From: Paracoccus sp. (in: a-proteobacteria) | GTDB taxonomy: Bacteria; Pseudomonadota; Alphaproteobacteria; Rhodobacterales; Rhodobacteraceae | DNA length: 12,313 bases | Reading direction: 5' to 3' | NCBI GenBank assembly: GCA_031178645.1 | Contig: JAPSIP010000021.1 | Span: 1 to 12,313 of the forward strand | Shown here: positions 1-7,214 of the stretch, in pieces | Layout of the letters: every line of letters begins with the position of its first letter | Position numbering within the stretch: position 1 is the stretch's first letter | Made by a program: the position numbers and the translations under genes | The notes under the pieces: model-generated | Told to the model about the DNA's origin: nothing | Database searches by the model: none | Seen by the model: only the letters and a program-made list of their open reading frames with translations

Positions 1-2938
1 CTTTCGGCCCCCACAACCGCTGTCGCGAGATGGGAATCAGCGCCAGCGACGCCGCCGCCGCCGTCAGCAGGATCGGGCGGGCGCGGCTGTCCGAGGCCTC
101 GAACACGGCCTGCCATTGGCTGCGCCCCTTGTGCAGCAGTTCCTGGATCTCGTGGACCAGGATGACCGAGTTGCGGATCAGGATGCCGATCAGCGCCAGG
201 ATCCCCAGGATCGCGACAAAGCCCATCGGCACGCCGAAGGGCACCAGCACCGCGACCACGCCGATCAGGCCCAGGGGCGCGGCGGCAAAGACGATCAGCG
301 ACAGGCGGAAGCTTTGCATCTGCGCCATGACCAGAAAGGCCATGATTAGCAGCATCACCGGCACCACGGCCGCGATCGGTTCCTGGCTGTCGGCCGAGGT
401 CTCGACCGTGCCGCCCACCGTGATCGTCACCTCCGAGGGCAGGCTGTCCTGGAACTCGGCCACGGCGGGGGCAAGCGCATTGACCAGCGTGGCCGGCTGG
501 TCCCTGGTCGCCACATCGGCCTTGACCGTCACGGTGGGAAGCCCGTTGCGCTGCGCGATCAGCGGCTGCTCGGTGGCATAATCCAGCGACACGACCGAGG
601 ACAGCGGCGTCCCCTCGCCATTCGCCAGCCGCAGTTCCAGGTTGCGGATCGATTCGATCGAGGTGCGGTCCTCGGCCTGCCCCCGCCCGACCACGTCGAT
701 CAGGAAGATGTCGTCGCGCAACTGTGTGATGACCTGACCCGAGAACAGCGCCGACAGCGTGTCGGCCACGTCCTGGCTGGTCAGGCCCAGCCGCCGCACC
801 TGGTCCTGGTCGATCTGCAGCCGCACCACGCGGGCAGGCTCGTTCCAGTCCATCGAGATGCCGCGCAGCCGCGGTTCGCGGGCCAGCACGGCCGCCAGGC
901 GGCGCGCCGTGTCGCGCGCGACATCCGCATCGGGCGCGCTGACGCGGTATTGCACCGGCTTGCCGACCGGCGGCCCGATTTCCAGGTTCTTCACATAAAT
1001 GTCCACGCCCGCAAATTCGCGCGCCGCCTTGTCCATCAGCAGCGCCTTCAGCCGGTCGCGTGCCGCAAGGTCGGGCGTCTGGATCACGATCTGGCCCATA
1101 TAGGGGCCGGGCGTCGGCACATCCATCGCCAGCACGAAGCGCGGCGCGCCGGTGCCCACATAGGATGTCCAGAACAGCACGTCCTCGTTCCCCGCCAGCA
1201 CCTGTTCCAGCCGGTCCATGTCGGCCCGCGTCTTGGCGATCGAGGTGTTCTGGCGCTCGACGACATCGACCAGAACCTCGGTCCGGTCCGAGGTGGGGAA
1301 GAACTGCTGTTCGACGAAACGCATCCCCCAGACGGACAGGGCGAACAGCGCCAGCGTAGCGCCAATCACGAGCCACTTGAAATGCATCGACCACAGCAGC
1401 AGCGCGTGGAAACGTCGGCGCAGCCAGCCGGGCTTTGGCTCATGATGGGCGTCATAGCGGCGCAGGAAGGTCACCCCCAGAAGCGGCGCGAACAGCACGG
1501 CCACGATCCAGGACACAACCAGCGACACGGCGATCACCACGAACAGCGAAAAGGTGAACTCGCCCGCCGCAGAACTGTTCAACCCGATGGGGATGAAGCC
1601 CGCGACCGTCACCAGCGTCCCCGTCAGCATCGGAAAGGCAATCGAGGTCCAGGCATAGCTGGCGGCCTTTTCCAGCGACTCGCCAATCTCGAGCCGAGAG
1701 ATCATCGTCTCGATCGCGATCATCGCGTCATCGACCAGCAGCCCAAGCGCGATGATCAGCGCCCCCAGCGAGATGCGCTGCAGGGTGATGCCGTAAAGAT
1801 CCAGGATCACGAAGGTGATCGCCAGGCACAGCGGGATGGTCATGGTGACGACCATGCCGGCGCGCAGGCCCAGGCTGATGAAGCTGACCACAAGGACGAT
1901 GATCACGGCCTCGGCCAGGGCGGTGACGAAATGACCCACGGCATCCTCGACGACATGGGGCTGGTCAGCCACCTTGGCCATCTCGATCCCCACGGGCAAT
2001 TCGGCCGCGACGCGCGACATCAACGCGTCCAGATCCTCGCCGAATTCAAGGATGTTCTCGCCCTCGCGCATCCCGACCTGAAGGCCAATGGCGGGCTTGC
2101 CGTTATAGCGGAACAGCGATTGCGGCGGGTCCTGGTATCCGCGCCGTACGCTTGCCACGTCGCCCAGGTTGAAGAACCGCTCGCCCACGCGCAGGTTCAC
2201 GGCGGCGATGGAATCGGCGTCGTCGAACTGCCCGCCCACGCGGACCAGCACCTGTTCCGGCCCCGCCTGGATCACCCCCGACGGGACGATCGCGTTCTGC
2301 TGGGCCAGCGTGGCCACGACCTGCTGCTGGTTCAGCCCCAGGGCCGCCAGCCGCGCGGCCGAGAATTCTAGGTAGATCTGTTCCGACTGCTCTCCCAGAA
2401 GCTCGGTCCGGCCGGCGGCGTCCAGGGCGGCCACCTGCTTGCGGATCCGTTCGACCCGGTCGCGCATTTCGCGGGGGCTGTATCCGTCCGCAGTGAAGGC
2501 ATAGATGTTGCCGAAGACGTCGCCGAAATCGTCGTTGAATTGGAAGCCCGCGAATTCCTGCGGAAACTCGGGCCGGATATCCGACATCATCTGGCGCACG
2601 CGCTTCCAGATCTCGGGCACCTGGGGGCCGCGAGTGGTGGGCAGCAGTTCCACATAGACGACCGCCTGCCCCGGCATGGTCACGGAGCGGGTGAAGTAAA
2701 GTTCGTCCAGTTCCTCGAGCTTGGTTTCGATCCGGGTGGTGACCTGCTTCAGCGTTTCTTCCACCGTCGCGCCGGGCAGGGCCGCGCTGATCACCATGAT
2801 CTTGATGGTGAAGTTCGGGTCTTCCTCGCGACCCAGGTTGTTATAGCTGATCGTTCCTGCCACCAGCGAGATGATCAGCAGGAACCACACGAAGCTGCGG
2901 TGGTTCAGCGCCCAGTCCGACAGGTTGAAGCCCTTCAA
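1..2938 (-). CDS. RND efflux permease, TriC/AcrB-like (C-terminus cut by window edge)
   Basis: This is an inner-membrane, proton-driven RND pump of the hydrophobe/amphiphile efflux class. It would export drugs or other amphiphiles through a channel completed by adaptor proteins. I translated the minus strand from the TTG at 2938. The frame stays open to position 2, giving 979 residues; family members usually have about 1,020-1,050, so only the last few dozen are missing. Membrane segment 1 is at about residues 14-34 and is followed by a long periplasmic porter loop with the stretch FNDDFGDVFG. Membrane segment 4 carries LGLLVDDAMIAIE, in which D403 and D404 match the proton-relay Asp407/Asp408 of AcrB. 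Segment 10 reads GILIRNSVILV, with Arg922 where AcrB has Lys940. The start is chosen because TTG overlaps the adaptor stop (TTGA), AAGGG sits 7 bases upstream, and MKGFNLSDWAL is a typical N-terminus. The substrate cannot be told from sequence. Confidence 0.93.
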   Translation of the reverse strand, partial: MKGFNLSDWALNHRSFVWFLLIISLVAGTISYNNLGREEDPNFTIKIMVISAALPGATVEETLKQVTTRIETKLEELDELYFTRSVTMPGQAVVYVELLPTTRGPQVPEIWKRVRQMMSDIRPEFPQEFAGFQFNDDFGDVFGNIYAFTADGYSPREMRDRVERIRKQVAALDAAGRTELLGEQSEQIYLEFSAARLAALGLNQQQVVATLAQQNAIVPSGVIQAGPEQVLVRVGGQFDDADSIAAVNLRVGERFFNLGDVASVRRGYQDPPQSLFRYNGKPAIGLQVGMREGENILEFGEDLDALMSRVAAELPVGIEMAKVADQPHVVEDAVGHFVTALAEAVIIVLVVSFISLGLRAGMVVTMTIPLCLAITFVILDLYGITLQRISLGALIIALGLLVDDAMIAIETMISRLEIGESLEKAASYAWTSIAFPMLTGTLVTVAGFIPIGLNSSAAGEFTFSLFVVIAVSLVVSWIVAVLFAPLLGVTFLRRYDAHHEPKPGWLRRRFHALLLWSMHFKWLVIGATLALFALSVWGMRFVEQQFFPTSDRTEVLVDVVERQNTSIAKTRADMDRLEQVLAGNEDVLFWTSYVGTGAPRFVLAMDVPTPGPYMGQIVIQTPDLAARDRLKALLMDKAAREFAGVDIYVKNLEIGPPVGKPVQYRVSAPDADVARDTARRLAAVLAREPRLRGISMDWNEPARVVRLQIDQDQVRRLGLTSQDVADTLSALFSGQVITQLRDDIFLIDVVGRGQAEDRTSIESIRNLELRLANGEGTPLSSVVSLDYATEQPLIAQRNGLPTVTVKADVATRDQPATLVNALAPAVAEFQDSLPSEVTITVGGTVETSADSQEPIAAVVPVMLLIMAFLVMAQMQSFRLSLIVFAAAPLGLIGVVAVLVPFGVPMGFVAILGILALIGILIRNSVILVHEIQELLHKGRSQWQAVFEASDSRARPILLTAAAASLALIPISRQRLWGPK

Positions 2939-4035
2939 GGCTGGACCCTTTCCCCGACGGCATGGCCGTTGGTCAGCGAATTGACGCCCCGGATCACGAC
3001 CTCGTCGCCCGGGTTCAGCCCCTGGGACACCAGGACGCGGCCGTCGAAATCGGCGGCGGGGGTGATCGGCACGGCCTCGACATGGGCCACGTCGCCGTTG
3101 CGCAGGACCCGCCAGACGTGGGGAGCGCCGTCACGCTGGAAGATGGCAGAGGACGACAGCATCAGCGCAGGCTCGCTGGCGGTGCCCAGCCGGGCGCGGA
3201 TCAGGGCGCCCAGCCGGAAGGGCGCATCTGGCGGCAGCGTCAGGTACAGCCGCCGGGTGCGGGTGGCGCTGTCGGCGGTGGGGTCGATCCGGTCCAGCGT
3301 GGCGCGGACCTGCCGGTTCGGGTCGGTCAGTTGCCAGACCGTGAAGACGGCATCCGGCGGCAGTCCCGCAAGCGCGGATTCGGGCAGGTCGATCAGCGCC
3401 TCCCGCTGGTCCTCGGCCGAAAGCTGCAGGACGGGGGTGCCTGCGCCCAGCACGCTGCCCGGCGCCTCGAAGACGGCGCTGACGACGCCCGCGAAGGGCG
3501 CGGTCATCCGGGCATAGCTTTGCGAATCGCGGGCCTGGACCAGTTCCGACCGCGCCTGTTCGGCCCCCGCCTCGGCGGCTGCGGCGGCGCGTTGGGCCTG
3601 TTCCAGTTGGGCGGCGGTGGCGACGTTGCGGGCGGCAAGCGCCTGCGTGCGTTCCAGCGTCAGGCGGGCGGTGTCGCGCTGAACCTCGGCCGCGGCCAGG
3701 GCGGCCTCGGCGGCGCGGGTGGTGGCGGCCAGATCCTCGGACGCGAGGTTGGCCAGCACGTCGCCCTCCTCGACCCGGTCCCCCAGATCGACGGGGCGCG
3801 ACACCATCCGGCCCAGCGTCTGGAACGCCATCGTCACCTGGGTCCTTGACGCAACCACCCCCGGCACCCACCGCGCGTCCTGGCCGCGGTCCTCGACGAT
3901 CTCGGACACGATGGGGCGGACGGGACCGCCTTCCTCGGCATGGCTTTCAAAGCCAAGCCATTCGGGCAAGCCCAGCGAATGCGCCTGCAAGGGCAGGACC
4001 AGCACCGGAAGGATCAGGGCAAGGGCGCGGATCAC
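2935..4035 (-). CDS. RND efflux periplasmic adaptor (membrane-fusion protein), second of two
   Basis: This 366-residue HlyD/AcrA-family adaptor would bridge the RND permease and an outer-membrane channel in the periplasm. Residues 1-20 (MIRALALILPVLVLPLQAHS) form a signal peptide or membrane anchor. The two lipoyl half-motifs lie at about 68-98 (GRMVSRPVDLGDRVEEGDVL) and 176-206 (TAPFAGVVSAVFEAPGSVL). They flank an Ala/Glu/Gln-rich coiled-coil hairpin at about 100-172. A beta-barrel (about 208-285) and a membrane-proximal domain (about 290-366) follow. The start is GTG at 4035, overlapping the upstream stop as GTGA, with GAGG 7 bases before it. The gene ends in TGA, which overlaps the permease TTG. 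It differs clearly from the first adaptor, so the pair is not a recent tandem duplication. Together they suggest a hetero-adaptor pump. Confidence 0.92.
   Translation of the reverse strand: MIRALALILPVLVLPLQAHSLGLPEWLGFESHAEEGGPVRPIVSEIVEDRGQDARWVPGVVASRTQVTMAFQTLGRMVSRPVDLGDRVEEGDVLANLASEDLAATTRAAEAALAAAEVQRDTARLTLERTQALAARNVATAAQLEQAQRAAAAAEAGAEQARSELVQARDSQSYARMTAPFAGVVSAVFEAPGSVLGAGTPVLQLSAEDQREALIDLPESALAGLPPDAVFTVWQLTDPNRQVRATLDRIDPTADSATRTRRLYLTLPPDAPFRLGALIRARLGTASEPALMLSSSAIFQRDGAPHVWRVLRNGDVAHVEAVPITPAADFDGRVLVSQGLNPGDEVVIRGVNSLTNGHAVGERVQP
2946..2950 (-). promoter_or_regulatory. Ribosome binding site for the TTG-started permease
   Basis: The minus strand reads AAGGG, then the 7-base spacer TCCAGCC, then TTG. 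The site lies inside the 3' end of the preceding adaptor gene. It supports the TTG as a real start, because no ATG lies at a plausible position before membrane segment 1. Confidence 0.55.
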
Positions 4036-5099
4036 GGCAGCACCTCGGCCCGCTGGACCTGGCGGCCGGGATAAAGAAGCTGGGATCCCGCGCCGACCAC
4101 GACGTCGCCGGCCTCGATCCCTTCGGACAGATAAACCACGCCGTTCGAGAAATGCGCGATGCCCACCGGCACCAGGCTGACGCGGTTGTCCCCGTCCACG
4201 CGCCAGACCGCCGGCTGGTCGCCGTCGCGCATCAGCGCAGTCCAGGGCACCGCGATGCCGCGATCGACCGACAGGTCCACATGACCCCGCACCGCCGCGC
4301 CCAGCAAGGCGGTATCGGCAGGCACGTCCGCGATCGAGACGCGCAACGTGACCGCGCCCGTCGCGGGATCCACGAGGGGCGAGATTTCCGTGACGGTCCC
4401 CTGCATCTCGGGCCGGTCGATGTCGATGGTTTCCAGCCGCACGGCCTGGCCCATCGCGCTGTGCAGCCGGGGGTGGTCGGGCGCGTCGAACACCGCCTCT
4501 AGCCCGTCAAGCGCGGCCAGCGTCAGCACCACCTGCGCCGCGCCGACCACCTGCCCCGGAGCCATGTCGCGAGAGGTCACGACCCCATCCTGGGGCGCGC
4601 GCAGAACCGTGTCCTGGACCGCACGGCGGGCCTGTTCCAGCGCGCTTCCTGCACGTTCGACGCTGCCCTGCGCTTCGGACAAGGCCCGCAGGGCATCATC
4701 CCGCGCGGCGCGGGTGCCGACGCCCCGGGACAGCAGCGCCTCGGCCCGGTCACTGGCCTGCCGGGCCTGCGAAAGACCTGCCTGTGCCGCGGCCAGCCCC
4801 GCCTCGGCCACCCGCAGCGCCTGATCCTGCTGGACCGAATCCAGCCGTGCCATTTCCTGGCCCTGACGCACGCGGTCGCCCTTGTCGACCAGCACGCCGG
4901 TGACGCGCCCGGGCTGGCGAAAGCTCATCTGCACGCTGTCGGTCGCGGTGATGCTGCCCGACAGTTGCAGGTCAAGCGCGACGGGCCTTTCCTCGGCCGA
5001 GACCATCTCGACGCGCAGAAGGTCATCCTGCGCGGCCGCGGGGGGGACCGGCAGACAGGCAAGAAGGAACCAGGAAAGCAGCCGCACGCGCATCTTCAT
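4032..5099 (-). CDS. RND efflux periplasmic adaptor (membrane-fusion protein), first gene of the operon
   Basis: This is a 355-residue AcrA/HlyD-type adaptor. The export signal is MKMRVRLLSWFLLACLPVPP followed by AAAQDD. It could be cut after AAA (residue 23) by signal peptidase I. Alternatively LLAC (Cys15) could act as an imperfect lipobox, which would make it an inner-membrane lipoprotein like AcrA. Lipoyl half-motifs are at about 58-88 (PGRVTGVLVDKGDRVRQGQ) and 165-197 (LRAPQDGVVTSRDMAPGQVV). A coiled-coil hairpin of about 75 residues lies between them, then the beta-barrel (about 200-278) and membrane-proximal domain (about 280-355). The start is uncertain by two codons: the only purine-rich site, AGG, lies 2 bases before ATG 5099 but 8 bases before the in-frame ATG at 5093. 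The gene leads the operon and sits directly behind a palindromic candidate operator. Confidence 0.92.
   Translation of the reverse strand: MKMRVRLLSWFLLACLPVPPAAAQDDLLRVEMVSAEERPVALDLQLSGSITATDSVQMSFRQPGRVTGVLVDKGDRVRQGQEMARLDSVQQDQALRVAEAGLAAAQAGLSQARQASDRAEALLSRGVGTRAARDDALRALSEAQGSVERAGSALEQARRAVQDTVLRAPQDGVVTSRDMAPGQVVGAAQVVLTLAALDGLEAVFDAPDHPRLHSAMGQAVRLETIDIDRPEMQGTVTEISPLVDPATGAVTLRVSIADVPADTALLGAAVRGHVDLSVDRGIAVPWTALMRDGDQPAVWRVDGDNRVSLVPVGIAHFSNGVVYLSEGIEAGDVVVGAGSQLLYPGRQVQRAEVLP
4043..4046 (-). promoter_or_regulatory. Ribosome binding site for the GTG-started adaptor
   Basis: GAGG on the minus strand is followed by the 7-base spacer TGCTGCC and GTG at 4035. It lies within the end of the upstream adaptor gene. 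It decides the start, since no ATG is available near this point. Confidence 0.55.
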
Positions 5100-5109
5100 G
5101 ACCTAACCG

Positions 5110-5128
5110 GACGCAATATATCTGCGTC
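5110..5128. promoter_or_regulatory. Candidate operator/promoter dyad of the efflux operon
   Basis: A perfect inverted repeat, GACGCA-N7-TGCGTC, lies 10 bases upstream of the first adaptor's start codon, in the 59-base gap after kynU. The spacer is AT-rich (ATATATC) in an otherwise GC-rich region. On the minus strand it supplies TATATT (5120-5115), which could be a -10 box, but no good -35 box is seen at the right distance. No T-tract follows the repeat on the minus strand, which argues against a terminator. Size and position fit a repressor site of the kind used by TetR- or MarR-type efflux regulators. That is inference, and no regulator gene is in the window. Confidence 0.45.
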
Positions 5129-5158
5129 ACAACAGGCCTTGATGGAAGCCCCCTCTCC

Positions 5159-6346
5159 CTACGTCACGGCGGCCCTTTGCTGAAACCTTTCTTGATTCCA
5201 GCTGCCGTCGCGCAGGATCCGGGCCAGCCCGTGCACCGCCCGCTCGACATCGTCCAGATCGTTGTAAAGGGGCGCAAAGCCGAAGCGCAGCACGTCGGGG
5301 GCGCGGAAATCGCCCACGATGCCCGCCGCGATCAGGGCCTGCATCACCGCATAGCCCTGCGGATGGCGGAAGCTGACTTGCGACCCGCGGAGCGCAGGGT
5401 CGCGCGGGGAATTGAGCGTCACCTCGCGGCAGCTTGCCTCGACCCCCGCAATGAAGGCCTGTGTCAGCACGATCGACCGGGCGCGCAGGTCCGCCAGGCT
5501 GACATCGTCCCAGACATCCATTGCGGCATCAAGCGCGGCCAGCGCGATCACCGGCGGCGTGCCCACCCGCATCCGCTCCACCCCGGCGGCGGGGCGGTAA
5601 TCGGGGTCAAAGGCGAAGGGCGCGTCATGGCCCATCCAACCCTGCAGGATCGGCTGGGCCGCATCGGCATGGCGGGGATGGGTCCAGATGAAGGCCGGCG
5701 CGCCCGGCCCGCCATTCAGGTATTTATAGGTGCAGCCCACCGCGAAATCGGCATCCGCCCCGGTCAGGTCCACATCGACCGCCCCCGCCGAATGCGCCAG
5801 ATCCCACAGCGCCAGGGCACCCGCGTCATGCGCGCGGGCGGTCAGCGCGGCTATGTCGTGGCGGCGGCCGGTGCGGTAATCGACCTCGGTCAGCATCAGG
5901 ACGGCCAGATCATCGGTGATGGCAGCCTCGACCGCCTCGGGTGCGACCACGCGCAACTCGGCACCCAGAGAACGGGCAAGGCCCTGCGCCACATAAAGGT
6001 CGGAGGGAAAGTTACCGCTGTCGGACAGGATCACCCGCCGGTCCGGGCGCAGCGCCAATGCGGCGCTGAGGGCCTGGAACACCTTGATGGACAGCGTGTC
6101 GCCCATCACGACCTGCCCCGGTCCGGCGCCGATCAGGCGTGCCACGCGGTCGCCCACCTTGCGCGGCTGGACATACCAGCCCGCCTTGTTCCAGCCGGTG
6201 ATCAGCATCTCTGACCACTCATCCGCCATCATCCGGGCAACCCGGTCGCGGGCGGCGACGAGCATCGGCCCCAGCGAATTGCCGTCCAGATAGGTGATCC
6301 CCTGAGGCAGGTGGAAGGCGCGGCGGGTGGCGGCAAAGTCGGTCAT
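5159..6346 (-). CDS. kynU: Kynureninase
   Basis: This is a pyridoxal-phosphate enzyme of fold type I that cleaves kynurenine to anthranilate and alanine (and 3-hydroxykynurenine to 3-hydroxyanthranilate) in cytoplasmic tryptophan breakdown. From the chosen start it has 395 residues, close to the usual 400-420. Visible hallmarks are YLDGNSLG near the N-terminus, WDLAHSAGA with the cofactor-binding Asp182, and TYKYLNGGPGAPAF with Lys208 as the expected Schiff-base lysine. RVGTPP and the C-terminal LRFGFAPLYN also fit the family. I prefer ATG 6346 over the in-frame ATG 6358, because GGAGA lies 5 bases before the former and nothing useful precedes the latter. The gene stops with TAG, 59 bases before the efflux operon, and is divergent from a likely kynurenine formamidase. 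Confidence 0.95.
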   Translation of the reverse strand: MTDFAATRRAFHLPQGITYLDGNSLGPMLVAARDRVARMMADEWSEMLITGWNKAGWYVQPRKVGDRVARLIGAGPGQVVMGDTLSIKVFQALSAALALRPDRRVILSDSGNFPSDLYVAQGLARSLGAELRVVAPEAVEAAITDDLAVLMLTEVDYRTGRRHDIAALTARAHDAGALALWDLAHSAGAVDVDLTGADADFAVGCTYKYLNGGPGAPAFIWTHPRHADAAQPILQGWMGHDAPFAFDPDYRPAAGVERMRVGTPPVIALAALDAAMDVWDDVSLADLRARSIVLTQAFIAGVEASCREVTLNSPRDPALRGSQVSFRHPQGYAVMQALIAAGIVGDFRAPDVLRFGFAPLYNDLDDVERAVHGLARILRDGSWNQERFQQRAAVT

Positions 6347-6407
6347 GGCAGTCTCCATCTTGACCGCAGGCTAGCAGCAGCCTTTTCTGCCGGAAAGAGA
6401 GGGCAGG
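6347..6407. promoter_or_regulatory. Divergent promoter region between kynU and the hydrolase
   Basis: Only 61 bases separate the two divergent start codons, so both promoters and any shared operator must lie here or reach into the genes. For the plus-strand gene AGAGGG lies 4 bases before ATG 6408. I see no clear -35/-10 pair and only a weak 4-bp inverted repeat (GCAG-N6-CTGC). Co-regulation of the pair is inferred from the layout alone. Confidence 0.4.
6352..6356 (-). promoter_or_regulatory. Ribosome binding site fixing the kynU start
   Basis: GGAGA on the minus strand with a 5-base spacer precedes ATG 6346. It overlaps the alternative upstream ATG at 6358, so the four extra residues META are probably not translated. 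Confidence 0.6.
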
Positions 6408-7205
6408 ATGATCTATCACGTCACCGACTGGGACGATGCCTATGCCAATGGCGCGCATATCCCGCAGGCCGAAGGCTTCGTGCCCCGCTGGCAGGATGCG
6501 GCCAGACGCTTCCGCGAGGCCTGTCCCCCGCAGCCCTTGGGCCGGGGACATCTTTTCCGCCCGGCAGGGACGGCGGAAGGGCTGATGGTCTTCATCCACG
6601 GCGGCTACTGGATGCGCTTCGACCCCGCCATGTGGTCGCATCTTGCGGCGGGTGCCCTCGACCGGGGGTGGGCGGTGGCAATGCCAGCCTATACGCTGGC
6701 CCCGCAGTCAAGGATAGCGCAGATGGTGCGCGAGGTGGTGGCGGCCATCACCGAGGCCGCAGGGATGGTGCCGGGTCCGATCGCGCTGACGGGCCATTCC
6801 GCGGGCGGGCATCTGGCGGCACGGATGGTCTGCGACGACGGAACGCTGCCCGATGCGGTGGCCGATCGGGTCATGGCCTGCGTCCCGATCTCTCCTCTGA
6901 CCGACCTGCGCCCGCTGATGCGCACGGAGATGAACAAGACGCTGCGGCTGGACGCAGCCGAGGCCGCAGCCGAAAGCCCGGCCCTGCTGGTCCCGCGCCA
7001 AGGGATCCCTGTCACCACCTGGGTCGGCGGCATGGAACGGCCCGAGTTCATCCGCCAGGCCCGCCTGCTGGCCGATATCTGGGCGGGACTGGGGGCGGCG
7101 ACGGATTGCGTGATCGACCCCGGCCTGCACCATTTCGACGTGATCGAGCGGCTGGAACAGCCGGACAGTCCGCTGCTGGACAGGCTGCTGGTCAGCCGAC
7201 CATGA
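6408..7205 (+). CDS. Alpha/beta-hydrolase, probable kynurenine formamidase (arylformamidase)
   Basis: This 265-residue alpha/beta-hydrolase would hydrolyse N-formyl-L-kynurenine to kynurenine and formate, the step just before kynureninase. HGGYW at residues 64-68 is the oxyanion-hole signature of the eukaryote-type formamidases (HGGxW). GHSAGG (129-134) is the nucleophile elbow with Ser131. HHFDVI near the C-terminus supplies the catalytic His, probably His242. The acid is less clear: the segment VGGMERPEF (206-214) lies where the third triad member is expected, and Glu210 is the best candidate. The protein has no signal peptide, so it should be cytoplasmic. The divergent kynU supports the role. 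A general carboxylesterase of the same fold is the alternative. This is not the metal-dependent cyclase-type KynB common in bacteria, so I give no symbol. Confidence 0.8.
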   Translation: MIYHVTDWDDAYANGAHIPQAEGFVPRWQDAARRFREACPPQPLGRGHLFRPAGTAEGLMVFIHGGYWMRFDPAMWSHLAAGALDRGWAVAMPAYTLAPQSRIAQMVREVVAAITEAAGMVPGPIALTGHSAGGHLAARMVCDDGTLPDAVADRVMACVPISPLTDLRPLMRTEMNKTLRLDAAEAAAESPALLVPRQGIPVTTWVGGMERPEFIRQARLLADIWAGLGAATDCVIDPGLHHFDVIERLEQPDSPLLDRLLVSRP

Positions 7206-7214
7206 GGTTATTCC

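Noticed and set aside
950..2371. A 473-codon open frame on the plus strand inside the RND permease gene
   Set aside because: It is rich in His, Gln, Arg and Asp, typical of the antisense of a high-GC gene. The minus strand encodes a clear RND permease across the whole stretch in one unbroken frame.
5159..6358. Longer kynU starting at ATG 6358
   Set aside because: No ribosome site precedes 6358, and that ATG overlaps the GGAGA that fits ATG 6346.
6377..6390. Inverted repeat GCAG-N6-CTGC in the divergent kyn promoter region
   Set aside because: Arms of only 4 bases are expected by chance in sequence of this composition.
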